From an uncultured Chlorobiaceae bacterium (GTDB lineage: Bacteria; Bacteroidota; Chlorobiia; Chlorobiales; Chlorobiaceae), in the NCBI GenBank assembly GCA_903820085.1, contig CAIJGA010000022.1:1-42777 (forward strand): a stretch of DNA of 42,777 bases. Direction: 5' to 3'. The translations under genes were made by a program, and so were the position numbers. How positions within the stretch are numbered: the stretch's first letter is position 1; each line of letters opens with the position of its first letter. Below are positions 16,409 to 24,798 of this stretch, in pieces. The notes beneath the pieces are model-generated. The model made no database searches and had not been told where the DNA came from. It saw nothing but the letters and a program-made list of their open reading frames with translations.

Positions 16409-17983
16409 ATGGGTATAGTTATAAACCTGTTTTTAATTGTTTTTGCTTCAGTAATCTTTTTTGCAGCAGGCTTTTTGGTTGGGCGTTTTTTTCTTGAACG
16501 GATCGGTACGACCAAGGTGCTTGAAGCAGAAGAACGTGCGGTGCAGATTGTTCAGGAGGCTCAGAAAGAGGCAAACGAGTACAAAGAGCTGAAGGTCAGC
16601 GAAGTCAACCAGGAGTGGAAAAAGAAGCGCAGGGAGTTTGATCAGGAGGTGGTGATCAAAAACAACAAGTACACCCAGTTGCAGAAGCAGACACAGCAGA
16701 AGGAGGCTCAGTTGAAAAAGCAGGGCCAGGATGTCAAGGATCTGGAACGGAAACTGCAGGATCAGCGCAAGGAGATTGAGCAGGTATCGGTATCGCTCAC
16801 CCTTCGCTCGACAGAGCTTGAGCGGATTATTGTTGAGCAGAACCAGCGTCTCGAAAGCATCAGCAATCTTCAGGCTGAAGATGCCCGCCAGATGTTGATT
16901 GACAACATGGTTGCGAAGGCCAGGGAGGAAGCGACCGAAACCATCCACCAGATTCACGAAGAGGCCGAGCAGAAAGCCGGGCGTCTGGCCGAAAAGACAC
17001 TCTTGACCGCCATTCAGCGCATCTCCTTTGAGCAGGCTACCGAAAACGCCCTTTCCGTCGTTCATATCCAGAGCGATGAACTCAAGGGTCGTATTATTGG
17101 CCGTGAAGGCCGCAATATCAAGGCGTTTGAAAATGCTACGGGAGTCGATATCATTGTTGATGACACTCCGGAAGTCGTTATTCTCTCCTGCTTTGATCCA
17201 CTGCGTCGTGAACTTGCCAAGCTCACTCTCCAGAAACTGCTTGTTGACGGCATCATTCATCCTGTGGCTATTGAAAAAGCTTTTGAAGATGCAAAAAAAG
17301 AGATTGACGATGTCATCATCAGTGCCGGTGAGGAGGCACTCTCTTCGCTTCAGATTCCCGATATGCCTGCCGAGATTATTGCGCTTATCGGTAAAATGAA
17401 ATTCCATACCGTTTACGGTCAGAACCTGCTGCAGCACAGCCGTGAGGTTGCCATGTTAGCCGGTCTTATGGCCGCAGAGCTCAAGCTGGATACCAGGCTT
17501 GCCAAACGGGCAGGTCTTCTGCATGACATCGGTCTGGTCCTGCCGGAAAGCGACGATCCTCATGCCATCACCGGCATGGATTTCATGAAAAAATTCAACG
17601 AATCACCTGTCGTCCTCAATGCCATTGCCGCTCATCATGGTGATGTAAACAAAGAGTCACCTCTGGCTGATCTTGTTGACGCAGCCAACACCATCTCCCT
17701 TTCGCGGCCAGGTGCCCGTGGTGCGGTAACGGCTGACGGCAACGTCAAGCGTCTTGAGAGTCTCGAAGAGATCGCCAAAGGATTTCCGGGGGTTCTGAAA
17801 ACCTACGCCTTGCAGGCAGGAAGAGAGATCAGGGTGATTGTTGAAGGCGATAATGTCAGCGACTCACAGGCAGATGTGCTTGCCCACGATATCGCCCACA
17901 AAATCGAATCAGAGGCACAGTATCCCGGACAGATCAAAGTATCCATCATCCGCGAAAAACGCTCGATTGCCTACGCAAAATAA
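16409..17983 (+). CDS. rny: ribonuclease Y
   Basis: 524 residues. Residues 5-25 are an N-terminal membrane anchor. A long charged coiled coil follows (about 30-200). A KH domain has the signature GRIIGREGRNIKAFENATGV near 226-245. The HD phosphohydrolase domain follows, with NLLQHSREVAMLAGLMA and LLHDIGL as metal ligands. RNase Y is a membrane-bound endoribonuclease that starts mRNA decay. A strong AAGGAGG lies 7-8 bases before the ATG. Length and domain order match the family. A perfect hairpin terminator follows at 18036. Confidence 0.96.
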   Translation: MGIVINLFLIVFASVIFFAAGFLVGRFFLERIGTTKVLEAEERAVQIVQEAQKEANEYKELKVSEVNQEWKKKRREFDQEVVIKNNKYTQLQKQTQQKEAQLKKQGQDVKDLERKLQDQRKEIEQVSVSLTLRSTELERIIVEQNQRLESISNLQAEDARQMLIDNMVAKAREEATETIHQIHEEAEQKAGRLAEKTLLTAIQRISFEQATENALSVVHIQSDELKGRIIGREGRNIKAFENATGVDIIVDDTPEVVILSCFDPLRRELAKLTLQKLLVDGIIHPVAIEKAFEDAKKEIDDVIISAGEEALSSLQIPDMPAEIIALIGKMKFHTVYGQNLLQHSREVAMLAGLMAAELKLDTRLAKRAGLLHDIGLVLPESDDPHAITGMDFMKKFNESPVVLNAIAAHHGDVNKESPLADLVDAANTISLSRPGARGAVTADGNVKRLESLEEIAKGFPGVLKTYALQAGREIRVIVEGDNVSDSQADVLAHDIAHKIESEAQYPGQIKVSIIREKRSIAYAK

Positions 17984-18035
17984 TTTGGCATAAGCGGTTA
18001 AGAGATTGTCTTCAAAAAAACGCACTCTGCAATTA

Positions 18036-18069
18036 GCAAAAGGGCTTCCTGAAAAGGAAGCCCTTTTGC
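18036..18069. terminator. bidirectional terminator between rny and hisB
   Basis: A perfect 15-bp inverted repeat (18036-18050 with 18055-18069) around a GAAA tetraloop, with A4 and T4 in the outer arms. It serves the convergent rny and hisB genes. Confidence 0.9.
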
Positions 18070-18084
18070 ATGAGCAGGAAAAAC

Positions 18085-18687
18085 TCAGATTTGTCCCTTG
18101 GTTGACGGAATCTCTGTGCCCGTTACGGCAACAGCCGCTTTCATCGCATAGGCAAACGCCTTGAACAGCGCCTCTATCTTGTGATGCGTATTCTCTCCGT
18201 CGAGGATTGAAAGGTGGATATTGGCCCTCAAAGTACCCGAAAGCGAAATAAAGAAGTGCTCCACCATCTCCGTTGAAAACCCCTGAATCACCGGCCGGTT
18301 GAACTCCGCATGGAAGACACACCAGCTTCTCCCGCCCAAATCAAGGGCACACCGGGCCAAAGCTTCATCCATCGGAATGATTGCCCAGCCATAGCGCCCT
18401 ATTCCCCGTTTGTCTCCAAGGGCTTCCGTAATGGCGCTTCCAAGAACCAGAGCAATGTCTTCAACCGAATGATGGTCATCAACATCAAGATCACCCCGGC
18501 ACTCCAGTACAAGGTCAAAACCTGAATGTTTGCAAAAATTGGTCAGCATATGATCCAGAAACACCACACCCGAACTGATGGAGCCTGTTCCGGTGCCATC
18601 AAGCGTAACGGTTGCGGTGATGTCGGTCTCCCTGGTCGTTCTGCTTACCGTTGCGGTACGGGCTGCTCTTTTGATTTCTTCTGGCAT
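18085..18687 (-). CDS. hisB: imidazoleglycerol-phosphate dehydratase
   Basis: 200 residues, monofunctional form. Histidine-rich metal-binding motifs are in the expected order: [28 protein letters not shown] and [13 protein letters not shown], plus the [14 protein letters not shown] region. It dehydrates imidazole-glycerol phosphate to imidazole-acetol phosphate in histidine synthesis. The ATG at 18687 ([14 protein letters not shown]) is preferred to a TTG three codons upstream. No other his gene is adjacent; a small membrane-protein frame ends 9 bases before the start. Confidence 0.95.
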   Translation of the reverse strand: MPEEIKRAARTATVSRTTRETDITATVTLDGTGTGSISSGVVFLDHMLTNFCKHSGFDLVLECRGDLDVDDHHSVEDIALVLGSAITEALGDKRGIGRYGWAIIPMDEALARCALDLGGRSWCVFHAEFNRPVIQGFSTEMVEHFFISLSGTLRANIHLSILDGENTHHKIEALFKAFAYAMKAAVAVTGTEIPSTKGQI

Positions 18688-18696
18688 ATGAATCAA

Positions 18697-18852
18697 TTAT
18701 CGGATAAATTTATTAAAAATGTAGATAGACAACGTCAGCAGCAGCGAGATCAGCAGTGAAGAGCCGGACTTGCCGTAAGCCATCATGAAAAGGCCGAAAA
18801 CAGCGATGGCGCCCCCTGTTATTACAACTATTTTGGCTGCATCTGCAAACAC
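18697..18852 (-). CDS. putative 51-residue membrane protein upstream of hisB
   Basis: Frame from GTG 18852 to TAA 18697: [20 protein letters not shown], then [12 protein letters not shown] and a second hydrophobic stretch [14 protein letters not shown] ending NKFIR. Two membrane segments joined by a short polar turn, with a basic C-terminus, look like a real small membrane protein. It ends 9 bases before hisB on the same strand, so the two may share a transcript. There is no ATG and no Shine-Dalgarno site, which lowers confidence. Function unknown. Confidence 0.5.
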   Translation of the reverse strand: MFADAAKIVVITGGAIAVFGLFMMAYGKSGSSLLISLLLTLSIYIFNKFIR

Positions 18853-18938
18853 GGTTTGGATATTTTTTAAAAGTTGCTAAATTAAGGCCTTCTTCATGTG
18901 AAGATACAATATTTGCAAATTTATTAAAGCGGCTGGAA

Positions 18939-19292
18939 ATGCATGTTTTCATAGTCATTGTCGGTTTACTTGCATCGATTATGCTCATCGGTGTCATTTT
19001 GTTGCAGAGCCCCAAAAGCGGCAGCGGCCTGACTGGAGGCATTGCAAGCCTTGGTACCGTTCAGACGCTTGGCGTAAGACGGACCGGTGATTTTTTAAGC
19101 AAGATGACGGCGATTCTTGCAGCTACCGTGATGGTTATCTGTTTTATTGCTGAATTCACTCTTCCCGGCAGGACCGCAAAGGAAACTCCGGAAAGTATTT
19201 TGCAGCAGACTGTTCCTGTAATGCCCGCAACTCCGGCTCCAGCATCCACAGTGCCTTCAGCACCCGTGCTTCCTGCGCTGCCAGTAAAATAG
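18939..19292 (+). CDS. secG: protein translocase subunit SecG
   Basis: 117 residues. Two membrane segments (about 2-20 and 54-74) flank the cytoplasmic loop with the SecG signature [20 protein letters not shown]. SecG assists SecYE in protein export at the inner membrane. The C-terminal tail after residue 80 is an Ala/Pro/Val-rich extension ([20 protein letters not shown]), longer than in E. coli but common in this phylum. It is transcribed divergently from the hisB group and is followed by tRNA-Lys 7 bases later. Confidence 0.93.
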   Translation: MHVFIVIVGLLASIMLIGVILLQSPKSGSGLTGGIASLGTVQTLGVRRTGDFLSKMTAILAATVMVICFIAEFTLPGRTAKETPESILQQTVPVMPATPAPASTVPSAPVLPALPVK

Positions 19293-19299
19293 ACTTTTT

Positions 19300-19374
19300 G
19301 CACCCGTGGCTCAATGGTAGAGCAATTGACTCTTAATCAATGGGTTGGAGGTTCGAGTCCTCCCGGGTGCACCA
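19300..19374 (+). tRNA. tRNA-Lys (CUU), CCA encoded
   Basis: Acceptor GCACCCG with CGGGTGC (19364-19370), A discriminator and an encoded CCA (19372-19374). Anticodon stem ATTGA/TCAAT with loop CTCTTAA, anticodon CTT. T-arm GGAGG-TTCGAGT-CCTCC. It begins 7 bases after secG. The tad pilus operon begins right behind it. Confidence 0.95.
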
Positions 19375-19385
19375 TAAAAAAATAT

Positions 19386-19424
19386 AGACTTACAGGTTTT
19401 GGCTTGTAGGTCTTTATTTTTTTT
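19386..19424. terminator. bidirectional terminator between tRNA-Lys and the tad operon
   Basis: AGACTTACA (19386-19394) pairs with TGTAGGTCT (19405-19413) with one G-U pair; a T run follows on the plus strand (19414-19424) and an A run precedes it, giving a T run on the minus strand. It closes secG/tRNA-Lys on one side and the pilus operon on the other. Confidence 0.85.
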
Positions 19425-19432
19425 AAGAAATT

Positions 19433-20143
19433 TTAAACCGCCAACAAGCCCCATACCAGTGCGGCTGCCACAATGGCGGGACCAAATGGCCATTCGGCTT
19501 GGGGGCTAAGGCCTTTGAAACGGCGCCAGACTAAATTCCAGACCACGGTACCCAGACTGGCCCACATTACCACGTAAAGCACCCCGATAACGCCCCACCA
19601 GGTGGCTAATGCGGCCAGGAGTTTGAGGTCACCGCCACCGATACCACTTTTGCCCCTGATGCGCTGGAACAGCCAGGCAAACCCGCCCAGCAGGCCCAGC
19701 ACTATGGCGGCAGATGCTGCACTGGCGGGCAGGCTGTGCGGTGTAAGCCCGGCATAGCTGCTGGCTAAGCCCGCTATCCCAAGCGGCAAGACAACCCAGT
19801 CGGGCAACAGGGTAGTGTCCCAGTCAATCAGGGCGAGCAATACCAGAGTGCTGGCCAAACTGGCCCCAACAAGCGCGCCCCAGAATGCCGGGTGGCTGGC
19901 GGTCTCGGCCGCATAGGCCCACAGGCAGGCGTTGACCGCCGGCACCCAAATGCGTCGGGCTATCGGAATGGGCTGCTCCAGGCCGCCACCGGGGCCCTGC
20001 CATGCGTTCAGGGAGGCTTTGGCGCTCTGCAACACCTTGCGCGGAATGATGCGGACCAAGGGCACCAGACACAGGCCCACCAACGCACCGGCCAACCACC
20101 ATGGCCAGTGCGCCCACACACGTAGCAGGTAGCTGAGGGTCAT
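19433..20143 (-). CDS. prepilin peptidase (A24 family, TadV/CpaA role)
   Basis: 236 residues, polytopic. The two catalytic aspartates of the GxGD aspartyl proteases are visible: Asp in LIDWDTTLLPD (about 107-115) and the GGGD of SGIGGGDLKLLAALA (Asp 172). It cleaves the short positively charged leader of Flp prepilins at the inner membrane. It is longer than typical TadV proteins; the extra N-terminal 60 residues resemble the PilD methylase region but lack its CxxC zinc motifs, so no N-methylation is expected. It is the last gene of the tad operon and overlaps tadC by ATGA. Confidence 0.9.
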   Translation of the reverse strand: MTLSYLLRVWAHWPWWLAGALVGLCLVPLVRIIPRKVLQSAKASLNAWQGPGGGLEQPIPIARRIWVPAVNACLWAYAAETASHPAFWGALVGASLASTLVLLALIDWDTTLLPDWVVLPLGIAGLASSYAGLTPHSLPASAASAAIVLGLLGGFAWLFQRIRGKSGIGGGDLKLLAALATWWGVIGVLYVVMWASLGTVVWNLVWRRFKGLSPQAEWPFGPAIVAAALVWGLLAV

Positions 20144-21081
20144 GGCAAGGGATTCTTGGAGAAAACTTGAATCAACTGAATGATTGCCGGGCCCAGCAGC
20201 ACAATCAAGAGCGTCGGAAAAATAAACAAAACAAGCGGCACCGACATTTTGACGGGGATTTTGGCGGCCATCTCTTCGGCGCGTTGGGTGCGTTTTGTGC
20301 GCATCATATCGGACTGCACCCGCAACGATTCGGCCAGGCTGGTGCCAAATTTGTCGGACTGTACGATCACGGAGACGAGGTCTTTCAAATCGTCGAGGCC
20401 AGTGCGCAGTGCCAGGTCGCGCAAGGCTTCGGTGCGATTGCCCCCGGCGCGTATTTCAAGTGCAGAAAGGTAAAACTCTTGGGCCAGGTCTGGGTTGTTG
20501 CGAACCATTTCGTGCGATATGCGGGCAATGGCAGCGTCGATGCCCATGCCCGCCTCGGTGCAGATAACCATGAGGTCGATCATGTCGGGCAGGCTGTTGC
20601 GCAAGATTTTGATACGTTTTTTGGTTATGAGGCTCAGCGCCATTTCGGGCAGGTAGTAGCCTGCTGCGGCTGTGAGCAGCACCAGGAGCAAATCACGAAG
20701 GAAGGGGATCTGGGGTTGTGTAAAATGCAGAAACAATGCCAGTCCAACAGGAAGCACCAGTGTGAGCATGGTTTTAACGGCGAAGTAGTACTGAGGTACG
20801 TTTTTGTTGCGTATGCCGGCTTGCAAAAACTTGATCTGAATTCTGGAGCTTTGCCACCCTTCTGCCGGGAGCGACAGTTTAGAGAGGATGTTGACAAAGG
20901 AGGATATATTGCTGGCCGTCTTTGTCAAGGAGGTGTCGGGTGGGGCCCAGCCTTGGCGAACGATTTTGGTGAGGCGTTTTTTGATGGTTTGGTCGACCAC
21001 CAAATTGTACAACGCGAGTACGATCGAGGCGACAGCGGCCCCCGAGAGCACGATGGTCAGGATTTGCAGGATGGCTTGCAT
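20140..21081 (-). CDS. tadC: Tad pilus inner-membrane platform protein TadC
   Basis: 313 residues. A T2SSF (GspF-like) domain lies at about 150-280: LPDMIDLMVICTEAGMGIDA, then an all-helical body and DLVSVIVQSDKFGTSLAESL. Membrane segments are at about 5-25, 105-145 and 285-305. TadB and TadC form the inner-membrane platform moved by the TadA ATPase. A 4-bp ATGA overlap with the peptidase gene and 17 bases from tadB indicate one transcript. Confidence 0.93.
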   Translation of the reverse strand: MQAILQILTIVLSGAAVASIVLALYNLVVDQTIKKRLTKIVRQGWAPPDTSLTKTASNISSFVNILSKLSLPAEGWQSSRIQIKFLQAGIRNKNVPQYYFAVKTMLTLVLPVGLALFLHFTQPQIPFLRDLLLVLLTAAAGYYLPEMALSLITKKRIKILRNSLPDMIDLMVICTEAGMGIDAAIARISHEMVRNNPDLAQEFYLSALEIRAGGNRTEALRDLALRTGLDDLKDLVSVIVQSDKFGTSLAESLRVQSDMMRTKRTQRAEEMAAKIPVKMSVPLVLFIFPTLLIVLLGPAIIQLIQVFSKNPLP

Positions 21082-21098
21082 ATTGGGCGTTACTAAAA

Positions 21099-22064
21099 TT
21101 AAACCTTGATCTGTGTGATGCTGTTGAGCGAATAGAAGCCAGCAGCCATGAGCCCGCTACTAATGAGGAGTAGTGTCTGGCCTTGGTGAGTGGTCCAGAG
21201 CAGCGACATGTAGGGGGGGTTTACGAGCGTGAGCATACCGACCATAAAAAATGGCATACAGCCCAGTACCCATGCTGATGAGCGCCCTTCGGATGATAGC
21301 GTGCGAATTTTACCGCGCAGTTTGATGCGTTCGCGCATGGTACCGGACAACCCATCGAGCAGTTCGGTGAGGTTGCCGCCAGCTTCGTGATGGATCATGA
21401 GCGAAATGATAAAGAAATTGAGGTCGAAGCTTTGAACGCGCTGGCCAAGATGGACGAGGGTTTCCTTGAATGGGATGCCAAAGGCGATTTCATCAAAGAC
21501 CATTTTGAATTCGATACCTATGGGGTCCGCCAATTCCTTGCCAACCATGCCGATGGCTGAGGTAAGGCTGTGGCCGGCGCGCATGGCGCGCGAGATGTAG
21601 TCGAGCGTTTCCGGGAGTTTGTCTCCGAAGGCTTTGCGGCGCTTGTTGGCTTGTTGAGATAACCACTTAAGAGGTGTGCTGGCGATGGCGACGGCCAACA
21701 CGAGCAGGAGCAAGGGGTTGGTTTGGCGCAGAAGACCCAACACCATAACCACCGTAAACAAGGCGAGCATGATGCCCATTAAGCCCCAGGCATTGATCGA
21801 GACGTGGGCGATGTTGATCCGGTTTTCGAGTCGAGTAAATCTTTTGGAGCGAGAGCGTAGCCAGATTTCGAGTTTACTGTCCTGCGCGCTGCTGATGCTT
21901 TGCCTGGACGAGTCAAAGGTGTTTTGGATGGTCTGCAAACGCTGTTTTTTGAGGTGTTTGCTTTTGTCGAAAAAGAGGACCCACACCCCATAGAGCAGCA
22001 GCATGATCAGCATGACTGCTGCAAAAGCAAAGAAGGGGATCAAAAAAGTGCTCATCATCTGCAC
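21099..22064 (-). CDS. tadB: Tad pilus inner-membrane platform protein TadB
   Basis: 321 residues. N-terminal membrane segment at about 8-32 followed by a basic cytoplasmic stretch, a second pair near 95-130, and a T2SSF domain with KLPETLDYISRAMRAGHSLT and FFIISLMIHHEAGGNLTELL. The C-terminal segment is membrane-spanning. It pairs with TadC. It begins 5 bases after tadA, so translation is probably coupled. Confidence 0.93.
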   Translation of the reverse strand: MQMMSTFLIPFFAFAAVMLIMLLLYGVWVLFFDKSKHLKKQRLQTIQNTFDSSRQSISSAQDSKLEIWLRSRSKRFTRLENRINIAHVSINAWGLMGIMLALFTVVMVLGLLRQTNPLLLLVLAVAIASTPLKWLSQQANKRRKAFGDKLPETLDYISRAMRAGHSLTSAIGMVGKELADPIGIEFKMVFDEIAFGIPFKETLVHLGQRVQSFDLNFFIISLMIHHEAGGNLTELLDGLSGTMRERIKLRGKIRTLSSEGRSSAWVLGCMPFFMVGMLTLVNPPYMSLLWTTHQGQTLLLISSGLMAAGFYSLNSITQIKV

Positions 22065-22069
22065 AGAGG

Positions 22070-23512
22070 TTATAAATAATTGGGGTCAGGGTCGAACATG
22101 TTTTCACTGAGGGTGATGCCGTAGGTGAGGATTTTTTCATAGAGTTTGGGACGCACTCCCGTGGCACTGAATATTCCTTGCACCGTTCCGTCCGGGTTCG
22201 TGCCGGTACGCTTGAAGCAAAAGATTTCCTGGATGGTAATGATGTCGCCTTCCATGCCGATGAGTTCCTGGATACTGGTGATCTTGCGGGTACCGTCGTT
22301 CAGTCGTGTTTCCTGGATGATAATGTGAAGCGACGAGGAAATGAGCTCGCGCAAGGCTTTGCTGGATATACTGATGCCACCCATGCCCACCAGATTTTCG
22401 AGCCGGCCCAGCGCATGCCGCGGGCTGTTGGCGTGAATGGTAGTGAGCGATCCCTCGTGCCCGGTGTTCATGGCTTGCAGCATGTCGATCACCTCTGCGC
22501 TGCGTACCTCGCCCAGCACGATGCGGTCAGGCCGCATGCGCAAGGCGTTTTTAACCAGTGCACGCATGCTGATTTCGCCTTTACCTTCGATGTTGGGCGG
22601 GCGCGTTTCGAGCCGAATGACGTGAGTTTGCTGAAGCTGCAGTTCGGCAGTGTCTTCGATGGTGACCATGCGTTCGCTGGCGGGAATAAAGCCAGAGAGA
22701 ATGTTGAGCAGCGTGGTTTTACCAGAACCGGTACCTCCGGAAATGATGATGTTGCACTTGACTTTAACCAGAGCTGACAACAGTTCTGCCATGGTGCGTG
22801 TGAGGGTGTTTTTTTGAATGAGGTCCTCCATTTGCAGGGGCACAACCGCAAAGCGCCGAATGGTGAGGACAGGGCCGTCGAGAGCTACTGGCGGAATGAT
22901 GGCGTTGACGCGCGACCCGTCGGGCAGGCGGGCATCAGCCATGGGGCTTGATTCATCGATGCGTCGCCCCACACGAGAGACGATTTTGTCGATGATTTTC
23001 ATAAGGTGTGCGTCGTCGTTGAAGCGAATGTCTGTGTGCTGAATGCGTCCTCTTTTTTCGATAAAGACGTTTTGGTAGCCGTTGACCATGATTTCAGAAA
23101 TGGTGGGGTCGGCCAGCAAGGGCTCCAAAGGGCCCAGACCCATGATTTCGTTTTTGAGGTCGGCCACCAAACTGGTGCGCTCCTGATCATTAAGGGGGAG
23201 TTTGTCTTCTTCGATAAGGGCGACAAGCAAGATCCCAAGCTCGTTGCGCAGTTGCTCGGGTGACAGGCTTTCGAGGGCGTTGAGGTCGATGCGGGTGAGC
23301 AGCTTTTGGTGCAGCTTCATTTTGATCGTGTAATAGTCAACCCCCGGGGATACGTATGGTTTTACCACTGTATCTGATGCAAGCGAATTTAGAACATCAA
23401 CCGCATGAGGTTGTACCTGCGCCTCAGGGGTAGCAGGCGCCGATGCAGGGGGAGCTGCAACCCGTTTGGGGGAGAGGCTCCAGTTAGCTATTTGATCTTT
23501 AAGCGTTTCCAT
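22070..23512 (-). CDS. tadA: Tad pilus assembly ATPase TadA/CpaF
   Basis: 480 residues, secretion-ATPase (GspE/VirB11) family. Walker A is GGTGSGKTT (residues 259-267), the Asp box lies near MVTIEDTAE (283-291), Walker B is IVLGEVR (331-337) and the His box is [12 protein letters not shown] (351-362). The first 60 residues are a Pro/Ala-rich variable region. It powers Flp pilus extension, and probably retraction, from the cytoplasm. Its start lies inside the end of tadZ (25-bp overlap). Confidence 0.96.
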   Translation of the reverse strand: METLKDQIANWSLSPKRVAAPPASAPATPEAQVQPHAVDVLNSLASDTVVKPYVSPGVDYYTIKMKLHQKLLTRIDLNALESLSPEQLRNELGILLVALIEEDKLPLNDQERTSLVADLKNEIMGLGPLEPLLADPTISEIMVNGYQNVFIEKRGRIQHTDIRFNDDAHLMKIIDKIVSRVGRRIDESSPMADARLPDGSRVNAIIPPVALDGPVLTIRRFAVVPLQMEDLIQKNTLTRTMAELLSALVKVKCNIIISGGTGSGKTTLLNILSGFIPASERMVTIEDTAELQLQQTHVIRLETRPPNIEGKGEISMRALVKNALRMRPDRIVLGEVRSAEVIDMLQAMNTGHEGSLTTIHANSPRHALGRLENLVGMGGISISSKALRELISSSLHIIIQETRLNDGTRKITSIQELIGMEGDIITIQEIFCFKRTGTNPDGTVQGIFSATGVRPKLYEKILTYGITLSENMFDPDPNYL

Positions 23513-24633
23513 AGCGAGAGTTTACGATGACTGTGACCTGTGATGTGCAAGGCCCAGTCAACCATGGTTTTGGAAAGTTTGGAATTGGGTGCCACCTGCA
23601 AGAATGACTGACCAATCATGAGGGATTCTTGCACGGCTTTGTAGTCGGACGGGAAGCGCCGGTTAATTTGTCTGCCAATGACTTTTTCGATTTCTTTACT
23701 GGAGATGGGAACAATTGTGTCAGCACGGTTGAGAATAATTTCAATGCGTGACGTGGATTTTTCAAATTCTTTCCAGAGTTTGAGCAGATGACCGGCCCGA
23801 CGCAACGATGGCAACGATGGTGTGCATACGATGCAAAGTTCGTCAAGGTGATCGAGAACCGAGATACCGACCTGGTCGAAAGATGTACCGATGTCTACCA
23901 CAATGAAGTCGTAAAAGTTCTTGGCAATCTCAATGAGTTTGCTCACGTTCTTGGGTTCGATTTGAACGATTTTTTCGAACGTGGTTGGCGATGGGATGAG
24001 GTCGAGCTTGGGGCTGAGGTGCTGCACCATGCTGTTGAGCAGCGACTGGTCAAGCCGTTCTGATCGACTGGAGATGTCAGCCAAATCTTGAGCGTTGTTA
24101 TCTCCGGTGAGGTACATGTCAAGATCGCCAAAAGGCAGATAGACATCGACCGCAAGCACGCGGGTTTCAGGCTCTTGAGAGAGCGCAACGGCCAAGCTGG
24201 CCGCAATGCAAGTGCTGCCATCCCCACCTTTGGAAGAGACAAATCCAAAAACCCGACCTAGGCTGATGCTGGCGCCTTTGGTACGAAGGTGAATGCGTTC
24301 GATAACTTTTTGCAGGGTTTCGGAGGCGCTGTCGACAATGACTTCACGCACACCAGCTCGCATAAGCGACAACAAAAATTTCGGTTCTGTTTGCGGGTGC
24401 AGGGCCACGATGGCGGCATGCGGCAGAGCGAGGCAGAGTTTCTCTACCTCTTCAATGTAATGCGGCTCGGCTGGTTCAAAGCCCGCGAGAAATACGAGGT
24501 CTGGTTTATTAGCGGTGACTTTGCGCACCATGAAGCCTACCTCGCCCACCAGTCTGACCAGTTGGTGTTGACCCAGTTCAAGTTTTGTATCGGGAACCCC
24601 CCATGGAAGGGGTGAGTATGTAACAATGTTCAT
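23488..24633 (-). CDS. tadZ: Tad pilus localisation ATPase TadZ/CpaE
   Basis: 381 residues. Residues 1-120 are an atypical receiver-like domain; from 127 on comes a MinD/ParA-type ATPase fold. The deviant Walker A reads KGGDGST (135-141): the usual invariant Lys before Thr is Ser. The signature lysine at 135 is kept. Downstream strands VLAVDVYLPFGDLDMYL and FIVVDIGTSFD match the family. TadZ marks the cell pole for pilus assembly. Loss of the P-loop Lys occurs in some TadZ proteins and may mean weak or no ATP hydrolysis. It is 165 bases from the upstream tadG-like gene, with a hairpin between. Confidence 0.9.
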   Translation of the reverse strand: MNIVTYSPLPWGVPDTKLELGQHQLVRLVGEVGFMVRKVTANKPDLVFLAGFEPAEPHYIEEVEKLCLALPHAAIVALHPQTEPKFLLSLMRAGVREVIVDSASETLQKVIERIHLRTKGASISLGRVFGFVSSKGGDGSTCIAASLAVALSQEPETRVLAVDVYLPFGDLDMYLTGDNNAQDLADISSRSERLDQSLLNSMVQHLSPKLDLIPSPTTFEKIVQIEPKNVSKLIEIAKNFYDFIVVDIGTSFDQVGISVLDHLDELCIVCTPSLPSLRRAGHLLKLWKEFEKSTSRIEIILNRADTIVPISSKEIEKVIGRQINRRFPSDYKAVQESLMIGQSFLQVAPNSKLSKTMVDWALHITGHSHRKLSLWKRLKIK

Positions 24634-24690
24634 GTGTAGTTATTGAACCAGTATAGGTGGAGTGTGGGCACTGTATGACAACACATCGCC

Positions 24691-24727
24691 TAAGCCATCT
24701 ACAGGTATTGGACTGAAAGATGGCTTA
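24691..24727. other. 10-bp perfect inverted repeat between the tadG-like gene and tadZ
   Basis: TAAGCCATCT (24691-24700) and AGATGGCTTA (24718-24727) around a 17-base loop. On the minus strand, in which the operon runs, it is not followed by a T run, so it is unlikely to be a full terminator. It may instead be an mRNA processing or stability site between the pilin-side genes and the motor genes. Confidence 0.45.
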
Positions 24728-24798
24728 TCTATTTTTCATTATCGTCTGTTTTATTAAAATCCATCAAAGGAGCTTCGAGAAACTACTCATAAATCTCA

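Noticed and set aside
20167-21096. 309-codon plus-strand frame opposite tadC
   Set aside because: His/Gln/Gly-rich shadow translation of a well-supported TadC gene.
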